NCBI RefSeq assembly: GCF_000378505.1
Contig: NZ_KB899998.1
Span: forward strand, 161,239 to 211,820
Direction: 5' to 3'
DNA from: Modicisalibacter luteus DSM 23508
GTDB lineage: Bacteria; Pseudomonadota; Gammaproteobacteria; Pseudomonadales; Halomonadaceae
DNA length: 50,582 bases
Part shown: piece by piece, positions 7,798-16,740 of the stretch
Position numbering within the stretch: position 1 is the first letter of the stretch
Layout: the number at the start of each line of letters is the position of its first letter
Translations under genes and position numbers: made by a program
The notes under the pieces: model-generated
The model's input: the letters and a program-made list of their open reading frames with translations, nothing else
Databases searched by the model: none
Told to the model about the DNA's origin: nothing

Positions 7798-8670
7798 ATG
7801 CTCTCGACCAATGATTTTGCGCCACAGGGTGCTCCCGTCGCCTTGCCGGGCGCTGGCAGCCAGGCGCTGTACGATTTCCTTCAGCAATACCCCCGCCTGA
7901 TGGTGCTGACCGGGGCCGGGGTGAGTACCGAATGCGGTATACCCGATTATCGCGACACGCGTGGCGAGTGGAAGCGCAAGCCGCCGGTACAGCATCAGGC
8001 ATTCATGAGTAGTCTGGCGACGCGTCAGCGCTACTGGGCACGCAGCCTGATCGGCTTTCGAGCCATCGAGGAGGCACGGCCAGGACCTGCCCACCATGCC
8101 CTGGCACGTCTGGAAGCACTGGGCCATGTGACGGCCCTGGTGACCCAGAACGTGGATGGCCTGCACCAGCGTGCAGGTTCGCGTCGGGTGATCGACCTGC
8201 ATGGGCGTGCCGAGATGGTACGCTGCATGGGGTGTGGCAGCCAGCGCATGCGCTACGACTTGCATGCTGAGCTGGCTGCCATCAACCCCTCCTGGCTCGA
8301 TCTCAATGCCGCGGTGGGCCCCGATGGCGATGCCGATCTTGATGGCCTGGATTTCTCGACCTTTCGCGTTCTCGACTGCACGCGCTGCGGCGATGGCGTA
8401 CTCAAGCCCGACGTGGTGTTCTTTGGCGATAACGTGCCGCGCGCGCGTGTCGATGCGACATTCGCTGCTCTGGCTGACGCCGATGCGTTGCTGGTCGTCG
8501 GCTCGTCGCTAATGGTCTACTCCGGTTACCGTTTTGCCCGCCAGGCGTCACGTGACGGCAAGCCCATCGCCTGCCTGAACCTGGGGCGTACCCGTGCCGA
8601 CGATCTCTACGCCCTCAAGGTCGAGGCCCCGGTGGGGTCGACACTGGAGCAATTGGTCGCGCGGCTGTGA
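7798..8670 (+). CDS. NAD-dependent protein deacylase, sirtuin family
   Basis: A 290-residue true sirtuin. It has [14 protein letters not shown] for NAD binding, TQNVDGLH, the catalytic His in DLHG, and two Cys pairs (CMGC and CTRC) that bind structural zinc. The insert between the pairs is long, about 50 residues. The family removes acyl groups from lysine with NAD as co-substrate. The start is uncertain: the frame is open to a GTG at 7726, but neither start has a good ribosome binding site, and the ATG at 7798 removes a low-complexity leader. It stands apart from the SIR2-like cassette gene in sequence and likely role. Confidence 0.87.
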   Translation: MLSTNDFAPQGAPVALPGAGSQALYDFLQQYPRLMVLTGAGVSTECGIPDYRDTRGEWKRKPPVQHQAFMSSLATRQRYWARSLIGFRAIEEARPGPAHHALARLEALGHVTALVTQNVDGLHQRAGSRRVIDLHGRAEMVRCMGCGSQRMRYDLHAELAAINPSWLDLNAAVGPDGDADLDGLDFSTFRVLDCTRCGDGVLKPDVVFFGDNVPRARVDATFAALADADALLVVGSSLMVYSGYRFARQASRDGKPIACLNLGRTRADDLYALKVEAPVGSTLEQLVARL

Positions 8671-8713
8671 TGATGAAGTGATTCAAGTTTCTCCCAAGGA
8701 TGCCGTTAGTGCA

Positions 8714-8745
8714 GTTATCGCTTCAGAGGGAGCGATTTCGATAAC
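8714..8745 (+). terminator. Inverted repeat after the sirtuin gene
   Basis: GTTATCG (8714-8720) is complementary to CGATAAC (8739-8745), and an inner alternative pairs ATCGCT with AGCGAT. There is no clear T run, so it may be a weak terminator for the sirtuin gene or a leader element of the outer-membrane gene that starts at 8767. Confidence 0.3.
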
Positions 8746-8766
8746 GACATCACGACAGGGAAAACG

Positions 8767-9435
8767 ATGCGATTCATCAATCATGCCGTACTGGCGGGCG
8801 CGCTGGTTGCGCTGAGTATTCCAGCCGGCGCGCTGGCCGCTGATAACTGGTCGGTAGGTGCCGGCGTCGGTACTACGGGTTATGGCGGCAGCGTAAGCTA
8901 CCGTTTCCACGACAACCTGGCCGTGACTGCCGGCTACAGCGGTTTTTCTTACGACGGCCTGGATTACGAGACCGACGACGCTAACTACGAAGGCGAGTTC
9001 GATGTCGACGTGTACGGCCTGACGCTGGATTACTTCCCGTTTGCGGGGCGTTTCTTCCTGTCCGCCGGCGCTATGCGCCCGGACATCGCCATGAGCGTGG
9101 TGGGTCGTCCCAAGGCGGGCCAGAGCTATGAATTTAACGGTAACACTTATACGTCTTCTCGAGTTGGCAGCGTGCATGGGGAAGTGACGCTTGCCGATTC
9201 CATCCAGCCCTACCTGGGCCTGGGGTGGCGCGGCAGCCACAAGAGTGGCCTGGGCGTGTTCAGCCAGGTCGGTGTCTTCTTCACCGATGCTGAAGTGAAT
9301 CTCAGCGCGACTGGTGCAGCCAACGATCCGCAGCTACAGCGCGATATTCAGCAGGAAGAGGATGACCTCCAGGACGAAGCAGATGAACTCAGCGTCTATC
9401 CGGTGGCCGTCGTAGGTATCGAATATACCTTCTGA
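8767..9435 (+). CDS. Outer-membrane beta-barrel protein
   Basis: A 222-residue protein with a clear signal peptide (cleavage after GALAA, about residue 25), alternating hydrophobic and polar strands rich in Gly and Tyr, and a C-terminal Phe (EYTF), the classic signal for insertion by the Bam machinery. The layout suggests a small barrel of about eight strands. An acidic stretch of about 20 residues (QQEEDDLQDEADEL) precedes the last strand and may form a loop or a turn at the membrane edge. Similar to uncharacterised OmpW/OmpX-like barrels; function unknown. It is a single gene ended by the terminator at 9450. Confidence 0.8.
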   Translation: MRFINHAVLAGALVALSIPAGALAADNWSVGAGVGTTGYGGSVSYRFHDNLAVTAGYSGFSYDGLDYETDDANYEGEFDVDVYGLTLDYFPFAGRFFLSAGAMRPDIAMSVVGRPKAGQSYEFNGNTYTSSRVGSVHGEVTLADSIQPYLGLGWRGSHKSGLGVFSQVGVFFTDAEVNLSATGAANDPQLQRDIQQEEDDLQDEADELSVYPVAVVGIEYTF

Positions 9436-9449
9436 GTTGCCAGTTAAAA

Positions 9450-9485
9450 CAACGCCCGGCCTATCAGGCCGGGCGTTGTCGTTTC
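9450..9485 (+). terminator. Rho-independent terminator after the outer-membrane protein gene
   Basis: A perfect 13-bp stem (9450-9462 with 9466-9478) closes an ATC loop and is followed by TCGTTTC. It lies 15 bases after the stop of the barrel gene and 15-20 bases past the end of the convergent aldo/keto reductase gene, so it could serve both. Confidence 0.8.
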
Positions 9486-9499
9486 AGGGCGAATGAACC

Positions 9500-10498
9500 T
9501 TACACATCACGAGTGGGCGGCGCCATGAACTCCGGGCCCACCGGGTCCTTGACGTGCTCGTCAACGATGCGCTCGATCTCGCTAATATCCCCATCGGAAA
9601 GCTGCCAGTCGATGATGTCTGCGACGGGGTCGACCTGATCCGGGCGGCGTGCACCCCATAGGGCGATGCCGTTGTCGTGACGGTCGAGCAGCCAGCGTAC
9701 GGCCAACGCCAGGACACGCTTGCCATGACGCTCCTGGACGAAGCGATCCAAGGCGTCCACTGCCGCCAAATACTGATCAAAACGCGGTTGCTGGAACTTG
9801 GGATCCTTGTTGCGCAGGTCGTCGCCGTTAAAGGCGGAGTCGCGATGCATCTTGCCTGACAGCAGGCCGCGACACAGCGCGCCGTAGGTCAGCATGGCCA
9901 GTCCCTCGCGCTTGGCGTAAGGGACGATGTTGCGCTCCGCCTCGCGTTCGAACAGGTTCAGCGGGGGCTGGACGGTATGCAGGGGCGCGACGTCACGAAA
10001 GGCGTCGCACTGTTCGGGTGAGAAGTTGCTGACGCCGATCGCGCGGATCTTGCCGTCGCGATAGAGCCGCTCCATGGTGCGCGCGGTTTCCTCCATCGGC
10101 GCCTTGGGATCGGGCCAGTGCACCTGATACAAGTCGATGGCCTCGACGCCCAGCCGGCGCAGCGAATCCTCAACTTCCTTCTCGATCCGTGCTTGCGTGG
10201 CGTTACGTACAACAGCGGCGATGCCCTCGCCCCATTCCAGCGCCACCTTGGTGGCAATGACCAGGTGGTTGCGCTGGTCCGACTCGGCGATCGCTTTGCC
10301 GAGGACTTCCTCGGCATGGCCGAAGCCATAGGCCGGCGCGGTATCGATCAGGGTAATTCCCCGGTCGATGGCGGCATGAATGGTGCGAATGGCCTGGGCA
10401 TCGTCGGTGCCGCCCCACTCTCGTCCGCCCATGGCCCAGGTACCCAGGCCGATGCGTGAGGCACTGATGCCGGTATCCGCAATTTGCAGGGTCTGCAT
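9500..10498 (-). CDS. Aldo/keto reductase
   Basis: A 332-residue TIM-barrel oxidoreductase using NADPH to reduce aldehydes or ketones. It shows the family marks: GTWAMGG near the N-terminus, LIDTAPAYGFGHAEE with catalytic Asp and Tyr, and a DLYQVHWPDP segment holding the active-site His. The C-terminal region has GARRPDQVD and the closing helix that contacts the cofactor. It is closest in style to YajO/IolS-type general reductases; the natural substrate cannot be told. It is transcribed alone, facing the barrel gene. Confidence 0.88.
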   Translation of the reverse strand: MQTLQIADTGISASRIGLGTWAMGGREWGGTDDAQAIRTIHAAIDRGITLIDTAPAYGFGHAEEVLGKAIAESDQRNHLVIATKVALEWGEGIAAVVRNATQARIEKEVEDSLRRLGVEAIDLYQVHWPDPKAPMEETARTMERLYRDGKIRAIGVSNFSPEQCDAFRDVAPLHTVQPPLNLFEREAERNIVPYAKREGLAMLTYGALCRGLLSGKMHRDSAFNGDDLRNKDPKFQQPRFDQYLAAVDALDRFVQERHGKRVLALAVRWLLDRHDNGIALWGARRPDQVDPVADIIDWQLSDGDISEIERIVDEHVKDPVGPEFMAPPTRDV

Positions 10499-10576
10499 GT
10501 CTTGTCTCGCTTCATGTCATTGATGATCAACGAACACAAGCGTGGCCGGCTACTGACCGACTGACAAGTTAAGTCA

Positions 10577-10999
10577 CTAATGATCGATGTGCTCGACGCG
10601 AAGGCTTACATTGCTGTCCGGTGCGTCGCCGGTCAGCACGGGCACGGGATCGGTCGTGGTATAGAGCAGGCGGTCGTCGGCGCGAATATCGGCGCGCAGT
10701 ACGTAGGCATCGTTCTCATCGATGGCGCCGGCGTCGTAATGCACCATGACTGGAATGGGGCCGTCACCAAGGCGAACGTAGCTGGCTTCCGCGACCAGAT
10801 TGGCGCCGGCCTGGCTGACGTTTTCCAGTCGTACGCTGAGTTCGGCATCGGGCGGCAGATCGAGCGGTACATCACTGACGACGCGAGCCTCGAGGGTCGA
10901 GAAGTTCGGCCCGCTCGCACAGGCACCAAGGCCGGCCATCAGGGCGAAGGCCAGCGTAAGGGCAATGACGAAAGTGAACCTGCGAACACGAAACGGCAT
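10577..10999 (-). CDS. YbaY-like lipoprotein
   Basis: A 140-residue protein with a lipoprotein signal: a hydrophobic segment ending in LGAC, so the mature protein would start at a lipidated Cys and sit in the outer or inner membrane facing the periplasm. The rest resembles the YbaY domain (ELSVRLENVSQAG, then YVLRADI and YTT), a small beta-sandwich that appears in periplasmic lipoproteins of unknown job. The ATG at 10999 is chosen over an upstream start at 11053 because it begins the signal peptide directly and AGGAA precedes it. It lies just after yciH in the same direction, probably in one transcript. Confidence 0.72.
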   Translation of the reverse strand: MPFRVRRFTFVIALTLAFALMAGLGACASGPNFSTLEARVVSDVPLDLPPDAELSVRLENVSQAGANLVAEASYVRLGDGPIPVMVHYDAGAIDENDAYVLRADIRADDRLLYTTTDPVPVLTGDAPDSNVSLRVEHIDH

Positions 11000-11049
11000 G
11001 TCTGGATTTCCTGATTTCGCCGGGCTGAGCCCCGGAATAAGAGAACGGC

Positions 11050-11424
11050 TCAACCGCCGGCAAGTTTCACGGTGTAACCACGGGACTCGAGTTCGGACTT
11101 GAGAACCTGGCGGTGATCGCCCTGTATCTCGATCACACCATCCTTGACGGCGCCTCCGGTGCCGCAGCGTTTCTTGAGGTCCTTGGCGAGCGCCTTGAGT
11201 TCGGCGTCGACCAACGGGACGCCGCTGACGGTGGTCACGCCCTTGCCCTTGCGGCCACTGGTTTCACGGCGGATGCGTACGATGCCGTCAAGCGCGGCAA
11301 TACGCTCGGCTTCGGCACGGTCGGCGCATTCGCACTCGGCAAGTGGCTGGCGGCAGTCGGGGCAGGTGTCACCGTGCTCGGTGGAGTAGACGAGGCCGCG
11401 TAGCTGGTCCTGAAGGGACGCCAT
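11050..11424 (-). CDS. yciH: SUI1-family translation factor YciH
   Basis: A 124-residue protein. The C-terminal half is the SUI1/eIF1 domain (GKGVTTVSG, KDLKKRCGTGGAVKDG, IEIQGDHR), the bacterial relative of eukaryotic initiation factor 1. The N-terminal part carries CPDCRQPLAECEC, a small Cys cluster that could bind zinc. In bacteria YciH is linked to fidelity of start selection and stress translation. The ATG at 11424 follows AGGAG by six bases, and this binding site lies inside a strong predicted hairpin (11425-11493). The YbaY-like gene follows 50 bp downstream. Confidence 0.9.
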   Translation of the reverse strand: MASLQDQLRGLVYSTEHGDTCPDCRQPLAECECADRAEAERIAALDGIVRIRRETSGRKGKGVTTVSGVPLVDAELKALAKDLKKRCGTGGAVKDGVIEIQGDHRQVLKSELESRGYTVKLAGG

Positions 11425-11493
11425 GTGGGGCTCCTGTCGCTAGCGAATGAACGCCGATGATAGCGCAGCATGGGACAGGCGGCGAAGCCCCAC
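11425..11493 (-). promoter_or_regulatory. Leader hairpin able to hide the yciH ribosome binding site
   Basis: Reading toward yciH, the 5' arm (11493-11486 and 11479-11474) pairs with the 3' arm (11438-11425). Fourteen base pairs form with a six-base bulge in the 5' arm. The 3' arm contains the AGGAG ribosome binding site and ends at the base before the ATG. If this transcript is made through the region, the start would be masked. It could also be a terminator of the HAD gene upstream, but there is no T run. Confidence 0.5.
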
Positions 11494-11511
11494 GGGAGGG
11501 TCAGAATGGAA

Positions 11512-12183
11512 TCATCGTGCGATCGCTTCGAGCTGGTCCAGTTTGGCCACGATACCCGGCAACTGGGCCATGTCGGTCATGCGAATGGCGCCCTGAGGTG
11601 TCGACTCGCCAAACCGGTTGATGTGGATCACGCGCATGCCGGCACGCAGCCCGGCAGTGACACCTACGGCGGCGTCGTCGATCACCACGCACTGATCGGG
11701 CTCGTAGCCCATGCTACGCGCGGCGTGCAGGAACAGAAACGGCTCCGGCTTCCAGGCGTTCAGGGTATAGGCACTGAACAGCCGGTCTTCGAAATACGAG
11801 CGCAGCCCAGTGCTGTCCAGGGCGGTGCGGATCTTGTGCTCGGGGCCGTTGGACGCCACGCAGCGCGGATGCTCGGCGAGCAGTTCCAGTGTTTCTCGCA
11901 CGTTGGGGATGACCTGAAGCTCATGCTTCATGCGTTCGGCCATGGTGCTGCGCATTTCGGTTTCTGCTTCGGCACGGATGGCATCGTCCAGGGCGCCATG
12001 GCGACGCTCGAGCTCGGCGACGATGTTCATGAAGCGCACGCCCCGAAACTCTTCCATGTATTGCTGGGTAGAAAAGGGCAGGCCGGCACGGGGCAGGACG
12101 TCGGCCATGACCTGGCCGAGCAGGGGTTCGCTGTCTACGAGCGTTCCGTCACAGTCGAACAACAAACACAGGGGTTGTGACAT
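11512..12183 (-). CDS. HAD-family phosphatase
   Basis: A 223-residue haloacid dehalogenase-like hydrolase. Motif I is FDCDGTLVDSEP (nucleophile Asp and acid Asp), motif II the Ser in VASNGPEHK, motif III the Lys in WKPEPF, and motif IV VIDDAAVG. A helical cap lies between motifs I and II. It looks like YieH-type phosphatases, which act on 6-phosphogluconate and similar sugar phosphates; this specificity is not shown by the sequence. AGAGGT precedes the ATG. It is upstream of yciH in the same direction. Confidence 0.85.
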   Translation of the reverse strand: MSQPLCLLFDCDGTLVDSEPLLGQVMADVLPRAGLPFSTQQYMEEFRGVRFMNIVAELERRHGALDDAIRAEAETEMRSTMAERMKHELQVIPNVRETLELLAEHPRCVASNGPEHKIRTALDSTGLRSYFEDRLFSAYTLNAWKPEPFLFLHAARSMGYEPDQCVVIDDAAVGVTAGLRAGMRVIHINRFGESTPQGAIRMTDMAQLPGIVAKLDQLEAIAR

Positions 12184-12370
12184 GGTGACCTCTTACGGTC
12201 TTTCTTGAGCTTATGGGCCTTGTTTTTCTTTTATCGGCGGGCAAAGCCCAGTATTGAGGGTAAATTTAACGAACTTTCCGAACAGTGTTCTCTAACAGCA
12301 TAGCTTATCTCGTCATGCTTCTCATATCTAGACCGAAAGTCGTACGGCAACTTCGCGTTGCAGGACTGGC

Positions 12371-12394
12371 GGCCCGGGCGTGACAGCCCGGGCC
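12371..12394 (-). terminator. GC-rich hairpin after the TRAP permease gene
   Basis: A perfect 9-bp stem, GGCCCGGGC with GCCCGGGCC, around a six-base loop, about 15 bases past the end of the dctM gene. No T run follows on the minus strand, so it may act as a 3'-end stabiliser or a weak terminator. Confidence 0.45.
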
Positions 12395-12409
12395 GCAGAA
12401 AGGCAGGCC

Positions 12410-13717
12410 TCAGACGAAGTCCGGCGTCAGCCAGCGTGGCACGGCGAGAATCAACTGCGGGAAGAAGACCAACAGCACGATGACGGCCAGCATGACAGCC
12501 AGGTAGAGCAGGGTGGTGCCCAGGGCCTTGAGCAGCGGAATGCCCCCGATCTTGGCGGAGATCATCAGGCACAGGCCGTAGGGCGGAGTGATCAGACCCA
12601 GGCCCAGCGCCATGACGCCAATGACACCGAACTGCACCGGGTGGACGCCGGCCTGCATGGCCAATGGCTGGAAGATTGGCGCCAGGATCGCCATGGCCGG
12701 CAGTGAATCCATAAAGGTGCCGATCAGCAGCATGACGGCGGCCATGATGATCAGTAGCAGAACCGGATCGGTAATGTTGACCCCGGCCATCAGCTTGGGC
12801 GGGATCTGATAGAAGCTGATCAGATAACCGAAGATCGCCGCGCCCACCAGGCTGAACAGCGACAGTGAACACAGCCGGACGGTACTGGTCGAGGCTTCCA
12901 GCACATGCTTGATGGTCAGTTCACGGTAGACGAAGAAGCCCAGCAACATGGCGTAGAGTACCGCGATGACTGCCGCCTCGGTGGGCGTGACCAGCCCCAG
13001 GGTGATGCCCCCGATGATGACGATGGGAATGCCCGCCGCGAGCAGGCCGTCCTTGCTGGAACTCATCAGTTGCGAGAAGGAGGCGCGCTGGCGGACCGGC
13101 ACATCGTAGCGACGAACATAGACAATATTGAGCAGCAACTGGGCGATGCCGATCATCAATCCGGGCACGATGCCGCCGAGAAACAGCCCAGCGATGGATG
13201 TATTGGTCAGCGCACCCCACACAATCATGTTGATCGAGGGCGGAATGATGATCCCCATCACTGACGAGGCGGCAGTGACGGCAACGGCGAAGTGCGTAGG
13301 GTAACCCTCACGTTTCATGGCTGGAATCAGCACCGTACCCACCCCGGCACTGTCGGCGGTAGACGATCCAGAAACGCCGGCGAACAGCATGCTGACCATG
13401 ACGTTGACATGCGCCAGGGCGCCCTTGAAATGGCCTACCAGGCGCATACACAGGGTGATCAGGCGGTCAGTGATATGTGCCGAGTTCATCAGGTTGCCGG
13501 CCAGCAGGAACAGCGGCACGGCGAGCAGCACGAAGGAGTCCATGCCGTTGTACATGCGCTGGAACATGACCCAGAAGGTCAGGCGCGGGTCGAGTAGGAT
13601 CACGCTGAATGCTGTCAGAACCAGCGACATGGCGATGGGAACGCCGGCAATGATCAGCACGCCGAGCAGGACGAAAAGCAGCCAGGGCAGGACGAAGATC
13701 CAATCCATCGGCATCAT
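12410..13717 (-). CDS. TRAP transporter large permease subunit (DctM type)
   Basis: A 435-residue inner-membrane protein with about twelve hydrophobic helices, including the family segments GVPIAMSLVLTAFSVILL, SAGVGTVLIPAMKREGYP and TPTEAAVIAVLYA. DctM is the channel-forming subunit that couples sodium entry to solute uptake from a periplasmic binding protein. Its start overlaps the end of dctQ by 4 bp, so the two are translationally coupled. The nearby hydroxyacid dehydrogenase and KDG kinase genes suggest a sugar acid as substrate. Confidence 0.93.
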   Translation of the reverse strand: MMPMDWIFVLPWLLFVLLGVLIIAGVPIAMSLVLTAFSVILLDPRLTFWVMFQRMYNGMDSFVLLAVPLFLLAGNLMNSAHITDRLITLCMRLVGHFKGALAHVNVMVSMLFAGVSGSSTADSAGVGTVLIPAMKREGYPTHFAVAVTAASSVMGIIIPPSINMIVWGALTNTSIAGLFLGGIVPGLMIGIAQLLLNIVYVRRYDVPVRQRASFSQLMSSSKDGLLAAGIPIVIIGGITLGLVTPTEAAVIAVLYAMLLGFFVYRELTIKHVLEASTSTVRLCSLSLFSLVGAAIFGYLISFYQIPPKLMAGVNITDPVLLLIIMAAVMLLIGTFMDSLPAMAILAPIFQPLAMQAGVHPVQFGVIGVMALGLGLITPPYGLCLMISAKIGGIPLLKALGTTLLYLAVMLAVIVLLVFFPQLILAVPRWLTPDFV

Positions 13718-14298
13718 GGCGTCGTTCTCTTTTCGATAGTGTCGAGCCGGTCATCATCGATATGGGCGATTTCATCCAACTCGTTGGGGGTATTCAGGGC
13801 CTTCTCCATGGCGTTCATGCCATGCAGGGCGGTGTATAGCAGGCGCTCGAGACTGAACAGCACGATGAACACGCCGCTGGTAACGAACACCGAATAGACG
13901 TAGATCATCGGCAACTTCGAGGCGGTGGCCTTGCGCCTTAGTCCGGATATTGCGAAATCCTTGCCGTAATAAATGAAGATCACACCGACGGCGAGGCAGG
14001 CCAGGTCGCGGAAAAGCCGAGTGGCCATGTCAGGGCGTGTGCCGCGGGGAAAGGCTTCGAGTACAAAATGATCGGCGTGATACACACCGATGGCAGTGCC
14101 CAGCATGATCATCCACTGGAAGGCGAAGCGGCTGAACTCTTCCGTCCAGTAGAGCCGAGGCAGGATAGGCAGGTTACGGCTGACGATCTGGTAGATGATC
14201 AGCACGATGAAGCCCATCAGTAACGCCAGCAACACCAGGTGGAGCATACGCTCCAGCCCGCGATTGAGGCGAGACAGACCAGTGAGAAGAGAGGTCAT
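13714..14298 (-). CDS. TRAP transporter small permease subunit (DctQ type)
   Basis: A 194-residue membrane protein with four predicted helices and the family motif around RYWTEE (here RLYWTEEFSRFAFQWMIMLG). DctQ pairs with DctM to form the membrane complex. The C-terminal tail after the last helix is long and acidic, with many Asp and Glu residues (about 25 residues). AAGGA precedes the ATG. It lies between dctP and dctM in one operon. Confidence 0.9.
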   Translation of the reverse strand: MTSLLTGLSRLNRGLERMLHLVLLALLMGFIVLIIYQIVSRNLPILPRLYWTEEFSRFAFQWMIMLGTAIGVYHADHFVLEAFPRGTRPDMATRLFRDLACLAVGVIFIYYGKDFAISGLRRKATASKLPMIYVYSVFVTSGVFIVLFSLERLLYTALHGMNAMEKALNTPNELDEIAHIDDDRLDTIEKRTTP

Positions 14299-14326
14299 GG
14301 CAGTGTCCTTGTCGGAGATGAAGCGG

Positions 14327-14351
14327 GCGGGGCACCGCTAGGGCACCCCGC
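14327..14351 (-). promoter_or_regulatory. Hairpin between dctP and dctQ
   Basis: In the transcript, GCGGGGUGCC pairs with GGUGCCCCGC, with two G-U pairs, around a five-base loop. It sits between the binding-protein gene and the permease genes and has no T run. Such hairpins often protect the 3' end of the binding-protein message, which is needed in excess. Confidence 0.5.
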
Positions 14352-14357
14352 GCCGGC

Positions 14358-15383
14358 TCAGGACTGACCGGCGTTAACGATCTTCTGATGCAGCTCGCCG
14401 AGCTCCATGTCGTCGATGACCTGCTGCAGCGGTTCGGAAACAATCTCCTTCATGCGCTCGCGGTCCAGCGAGTGCAGGGTCGCGCCTTCTTCCTTAAGGG
14501 TGTCGAGGGCTTCGGCATCCTGCTTGAGCTGGACGTCACGGGCATAGCTTGCGGCTTCCTGGGCAGCGGCCATCACCGCCTCCTTCTGGCTGTCGTCGAG
14601 CTGCTCCCAGCTCATCTGCGACATGGTCAGCAGGCGTACGGTGATGTCGTGCTCGGACAGGCCGATATGCGGGGCCACCTCGTGGAAGCGCATGCGATGG
14701 ATCCACTCGGCCTCGTTGAGCAGACCGTCGATCGCACCAAGCTGGAGGCCGGTATAGATCTCCTTCCAGGCCATGACCGTCGGTTCGGTGCCCAGCGCTT
14801 TCCAGGCCACGATCAGCGGCTCGGTGGGGTTGGTGCGCAGCTTCATGCCGTTGAGGTCATCCAGGCTTTCGAGTGGTCTCGTGCTGACAATCTGGCGCTT
14901 GCCGCCGCCGAAGAATGCCAGCACCTTGACGCCGGTTTCCTCCTCGATACGGTCGGCGATCTCGCGGCCCACGTCACCGTCGAGTACGGTGCGCCAGTGA
15001 TCGACGTCGCGATACATGAAGGGAATCGAGAAGACGTTGGCGGTATGCGAGAAGTCGGTAATCAGCCCGGGGTTGATGATCGACATATCCAGAGCGCCGG
15101 CCATCTGCTGCTCGAACATCTCGGTTTCGTGACCAAGGACCGAATTGCCCATGATGGTCACGCCGATATCGCCTTCGGTGTTCTCACCGATGAGTTCCTT
15201 GAACTTCTCGGCGCCGGCCTGATAGGCGGTGTCCTCGGTGCCGCCGTGGCCGAAGCGCAGCTCCGCGGCCTGAGCGGCGGAAGCCAGCCCCAGGCCGGCG
15301 GCCAGGACGGTGCCTGCCATCAAACCCTTGGCTGCGTGAGTGAGGGGGTGGCGTTGGTTTGGATCGATCCATTTCCTGAACAT
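14358..15383 (-). CDS. TRAP transporter solute-binding protein (DctP type)
   Basis: A 341-residue periplasmic protein with a long signal peptide (charged N-terminus, hydrophobic core, ASAAQA at about residue 39). The mature part has the DctP fold features, including RTNPTEPLIVAWKALGTEPTVM, where the Arg normally binds the substrate carboxylate, and the hinge region ELGEL. The start at 15383 is chosen because AGAGGTG lies just before it; the same frame is open much further upstream but runs antisense to nothing useful. The gene follows the LacI gene by 35 bp and heads dctPQM. A carboxylic sugar acid is the likely ligand. Confidence 0.92.
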   Translation of the reverse strand: MFRKWIDPNQRHPLTHAAKGLMAGTVLAAGLGLASAAQAAELRFGHGGTEDTAYQAGAEKFKELIGENTEGDIGVTIMGNSVLGHETEMFEQQMAGALDMSIINPGLITDFSHTANVFSIPFMYRDVDHWRTVLDGDVGREIADRIEEETGVKVLAFFGGGKRQIVSTRPLESLDDLNGMKLRTNPTEPLIVAWKALGTEPTVMAWKEIYTGLQLGAIDGLLNEAEWIHRMRFHEVAPHIGLSEHDITVRLLTMSQMSWEQLDDSQKEAVMAAAQEAASYARDVQLKQDAEALDTLKEEGATLHSLDRERMKEIVSEPLQQVIDDMELGELHQKIVNAGQS

Positions 15384-15418
15384 GAGTGCACCTCTTGTTG
15401 TTGTCTGCACATGGCAGA

Positions 15419-16510
15419 TCAGTCTTGCGTGACGAGTGGCTTGGCGTGACGGGAGAAGGCAGCGGGCCGGTGGGCTCCACAGGATTCCCGTACCTGGAGT
15501 CGGGGCGACAGTATGACTTGCTCCCGCGCCCCGTCGGGATTGGCAATACGGCGAAGCGCCAGCCGTGCGGCTTCTTCGCCAACGGCGTAGGGATGCGTGG
15601 CGACACTGGTCAGTGATGGATCGCTGAGCGCGGTTTCCTCGACATCGTCGGTACCGACCACTGCGCAATCGATGCCGGGCGTCATGCCCAGGCGCTTGAG
15701 CCCGAGCATGGCGCCGAATGCCATCAGGTCGTTGTGGCAGATCACTGCCGTGGGCGGCGACGATTCGGCCATCAGGGCCTGGATGGCATCGAAGCCGGCC
15801 TGGCGGGTCAGGCCGGTACGCAGGCAGCAGGTCTGGTCCAGGCCATGTCCGGCCATGGCGGAAAAATACCCCTGCCAGCGCGCCCGGGTAGCGGAATGCT
15901 CGGCCTGGCCACCGATGAACGCGATACGCCGGTGACCCAGCGTGACAAGGTGATCCACGGCTTGGCGCACGCCCTGCTCGAAGTCGGTCCCGGCATAATC
16001 GAAGGGGGGTTGCCCCACATGGCGCAGAACCTGAATACATGGCAAGCGCCATTCCTGCAGGGTCGCGATGAGGCGGGGGTCAGTGCCTTCGGCGGGGCAT
16101 AGCAGAATGGCGTCGACGCGATGCTCGCGCATGCGTTCCAGGAAGCGCTGTTGCCGAGCCGGGGAGTCTTCGCTGTTGGTCAGAAAGGACACGTAGTTCT
16201 GGCGGTTCAGCACCGCATCGATGCCGGCGACCATGGCGCCGAAGAACGGATTGGCGATGTCGTAGACCACCACTCCCAAGGTCTGCGTGCGGCTGCCGCG
16301 CAGGGCGGCTGCCCCGCGGTTGTAGACGTAGCCCAGCGCCTTTATCGACGCTTGCACCTTTTGCCGGGTGCGTTCGGCCACCAGCGGGCTCTCGCGTAGC
16401 ACCAGCGAGACCGTCGAGCGGGACACGCCGGCATGGGCAGCGATGTCCTGCAGGGTCACGCTGCCATCTCGTGTCGCGTCGGCCTGGCGCTTATCGTTGT
16501 CTTTGGCCAT
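15419..16510 (-). CDS. LacI-family transcriptional regulator (TRAP/sugar-acid operon)
   Basis: A 363-residue repressor. The N-terminal helix-turn-helix reads VTLQDIAAHAGVSRSTVSLVLRESPLV, followed by a hinge helix (YNRGAAALRG) and a periplasmic-binding-like sensor domain with VVYDIANPFFGAMVAGI and VGTDDVEETALSDPSLTSV. The ATG at 16510 with GGAG upstream is favoured over a TTG at 16576. It is the first gene of a likely unit with dctPQM, so it probably senses a sugar acid taken up by that transporter. No confident operator for it was found. Confidence 0.9.
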   Translation of the reverse strand: MAKDNDKRQADATRDGSVTLQDIAAHAGVSRSTVSLVLRESPLVAERTRQKVQASIKALGYVYNRGAAALRGSRTQTLGVVVYDIANPFFGAMVAGIDAVLNRQNYVSFLTNSEDSPARQQRFLERMREHRVDAILLCPAEGTDPRLIATLQEWRLPCIQVLRHVGQPPFDYAGTDFEQGVRQAVDHLVTLGHRRIAFIGGQAEHSATRARWQGYFSAMAGHGLDQTCCLRTGLTRQAGFDAIQALMAESSPPTAVICHNDLMAFGAMLGLKRLGMTPGIDCAVVGTDDVEETALSDPSLTSVATHPYAVGEEAARLALRRIANPDGAREQVILSPRLQVRESCGAHRPAAFSRHAKPLVTQD

Positions 16511-16740
16511 GCGAGCTCCGCTGCCGAGTCGTTTTTGGATGGGTCTAAATCTAGGCGAGAGAGCCTGGCTCACCAATGCGTCTTTAGTGGCATAGGGAAG
16601 ACAATGGAAGCAGGGTGGGGTGTGGCCGGCTTGCCCACCCCCTGTCTCGGATCGATTTGATGAGGGGTGGAAAGAGCATCGCCCCGGCTACGTTACCCGT
16701 TACGGCGCAGCCGGGACGTGTGAGGCGATCTTTGCCGCCA

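Noticed and set aside
14388-15449. Long plus-strand open frame across the first dctP gene
   Set aside because: Shadow of dctP, with no domain or binding site.
15384-16052. N-terminal extension of the first dctP reading frame
   Set aside because: It is antisense-like shadow coding over the LacI gene; the signal peptide starts at 15383.
16635-16670. CCACCCC/GGGGTGG inverted repeat between ghrB-like and LacI genes
   Set aside because: The loop is long, there is no T run and no clear role; kept out as a terminator.
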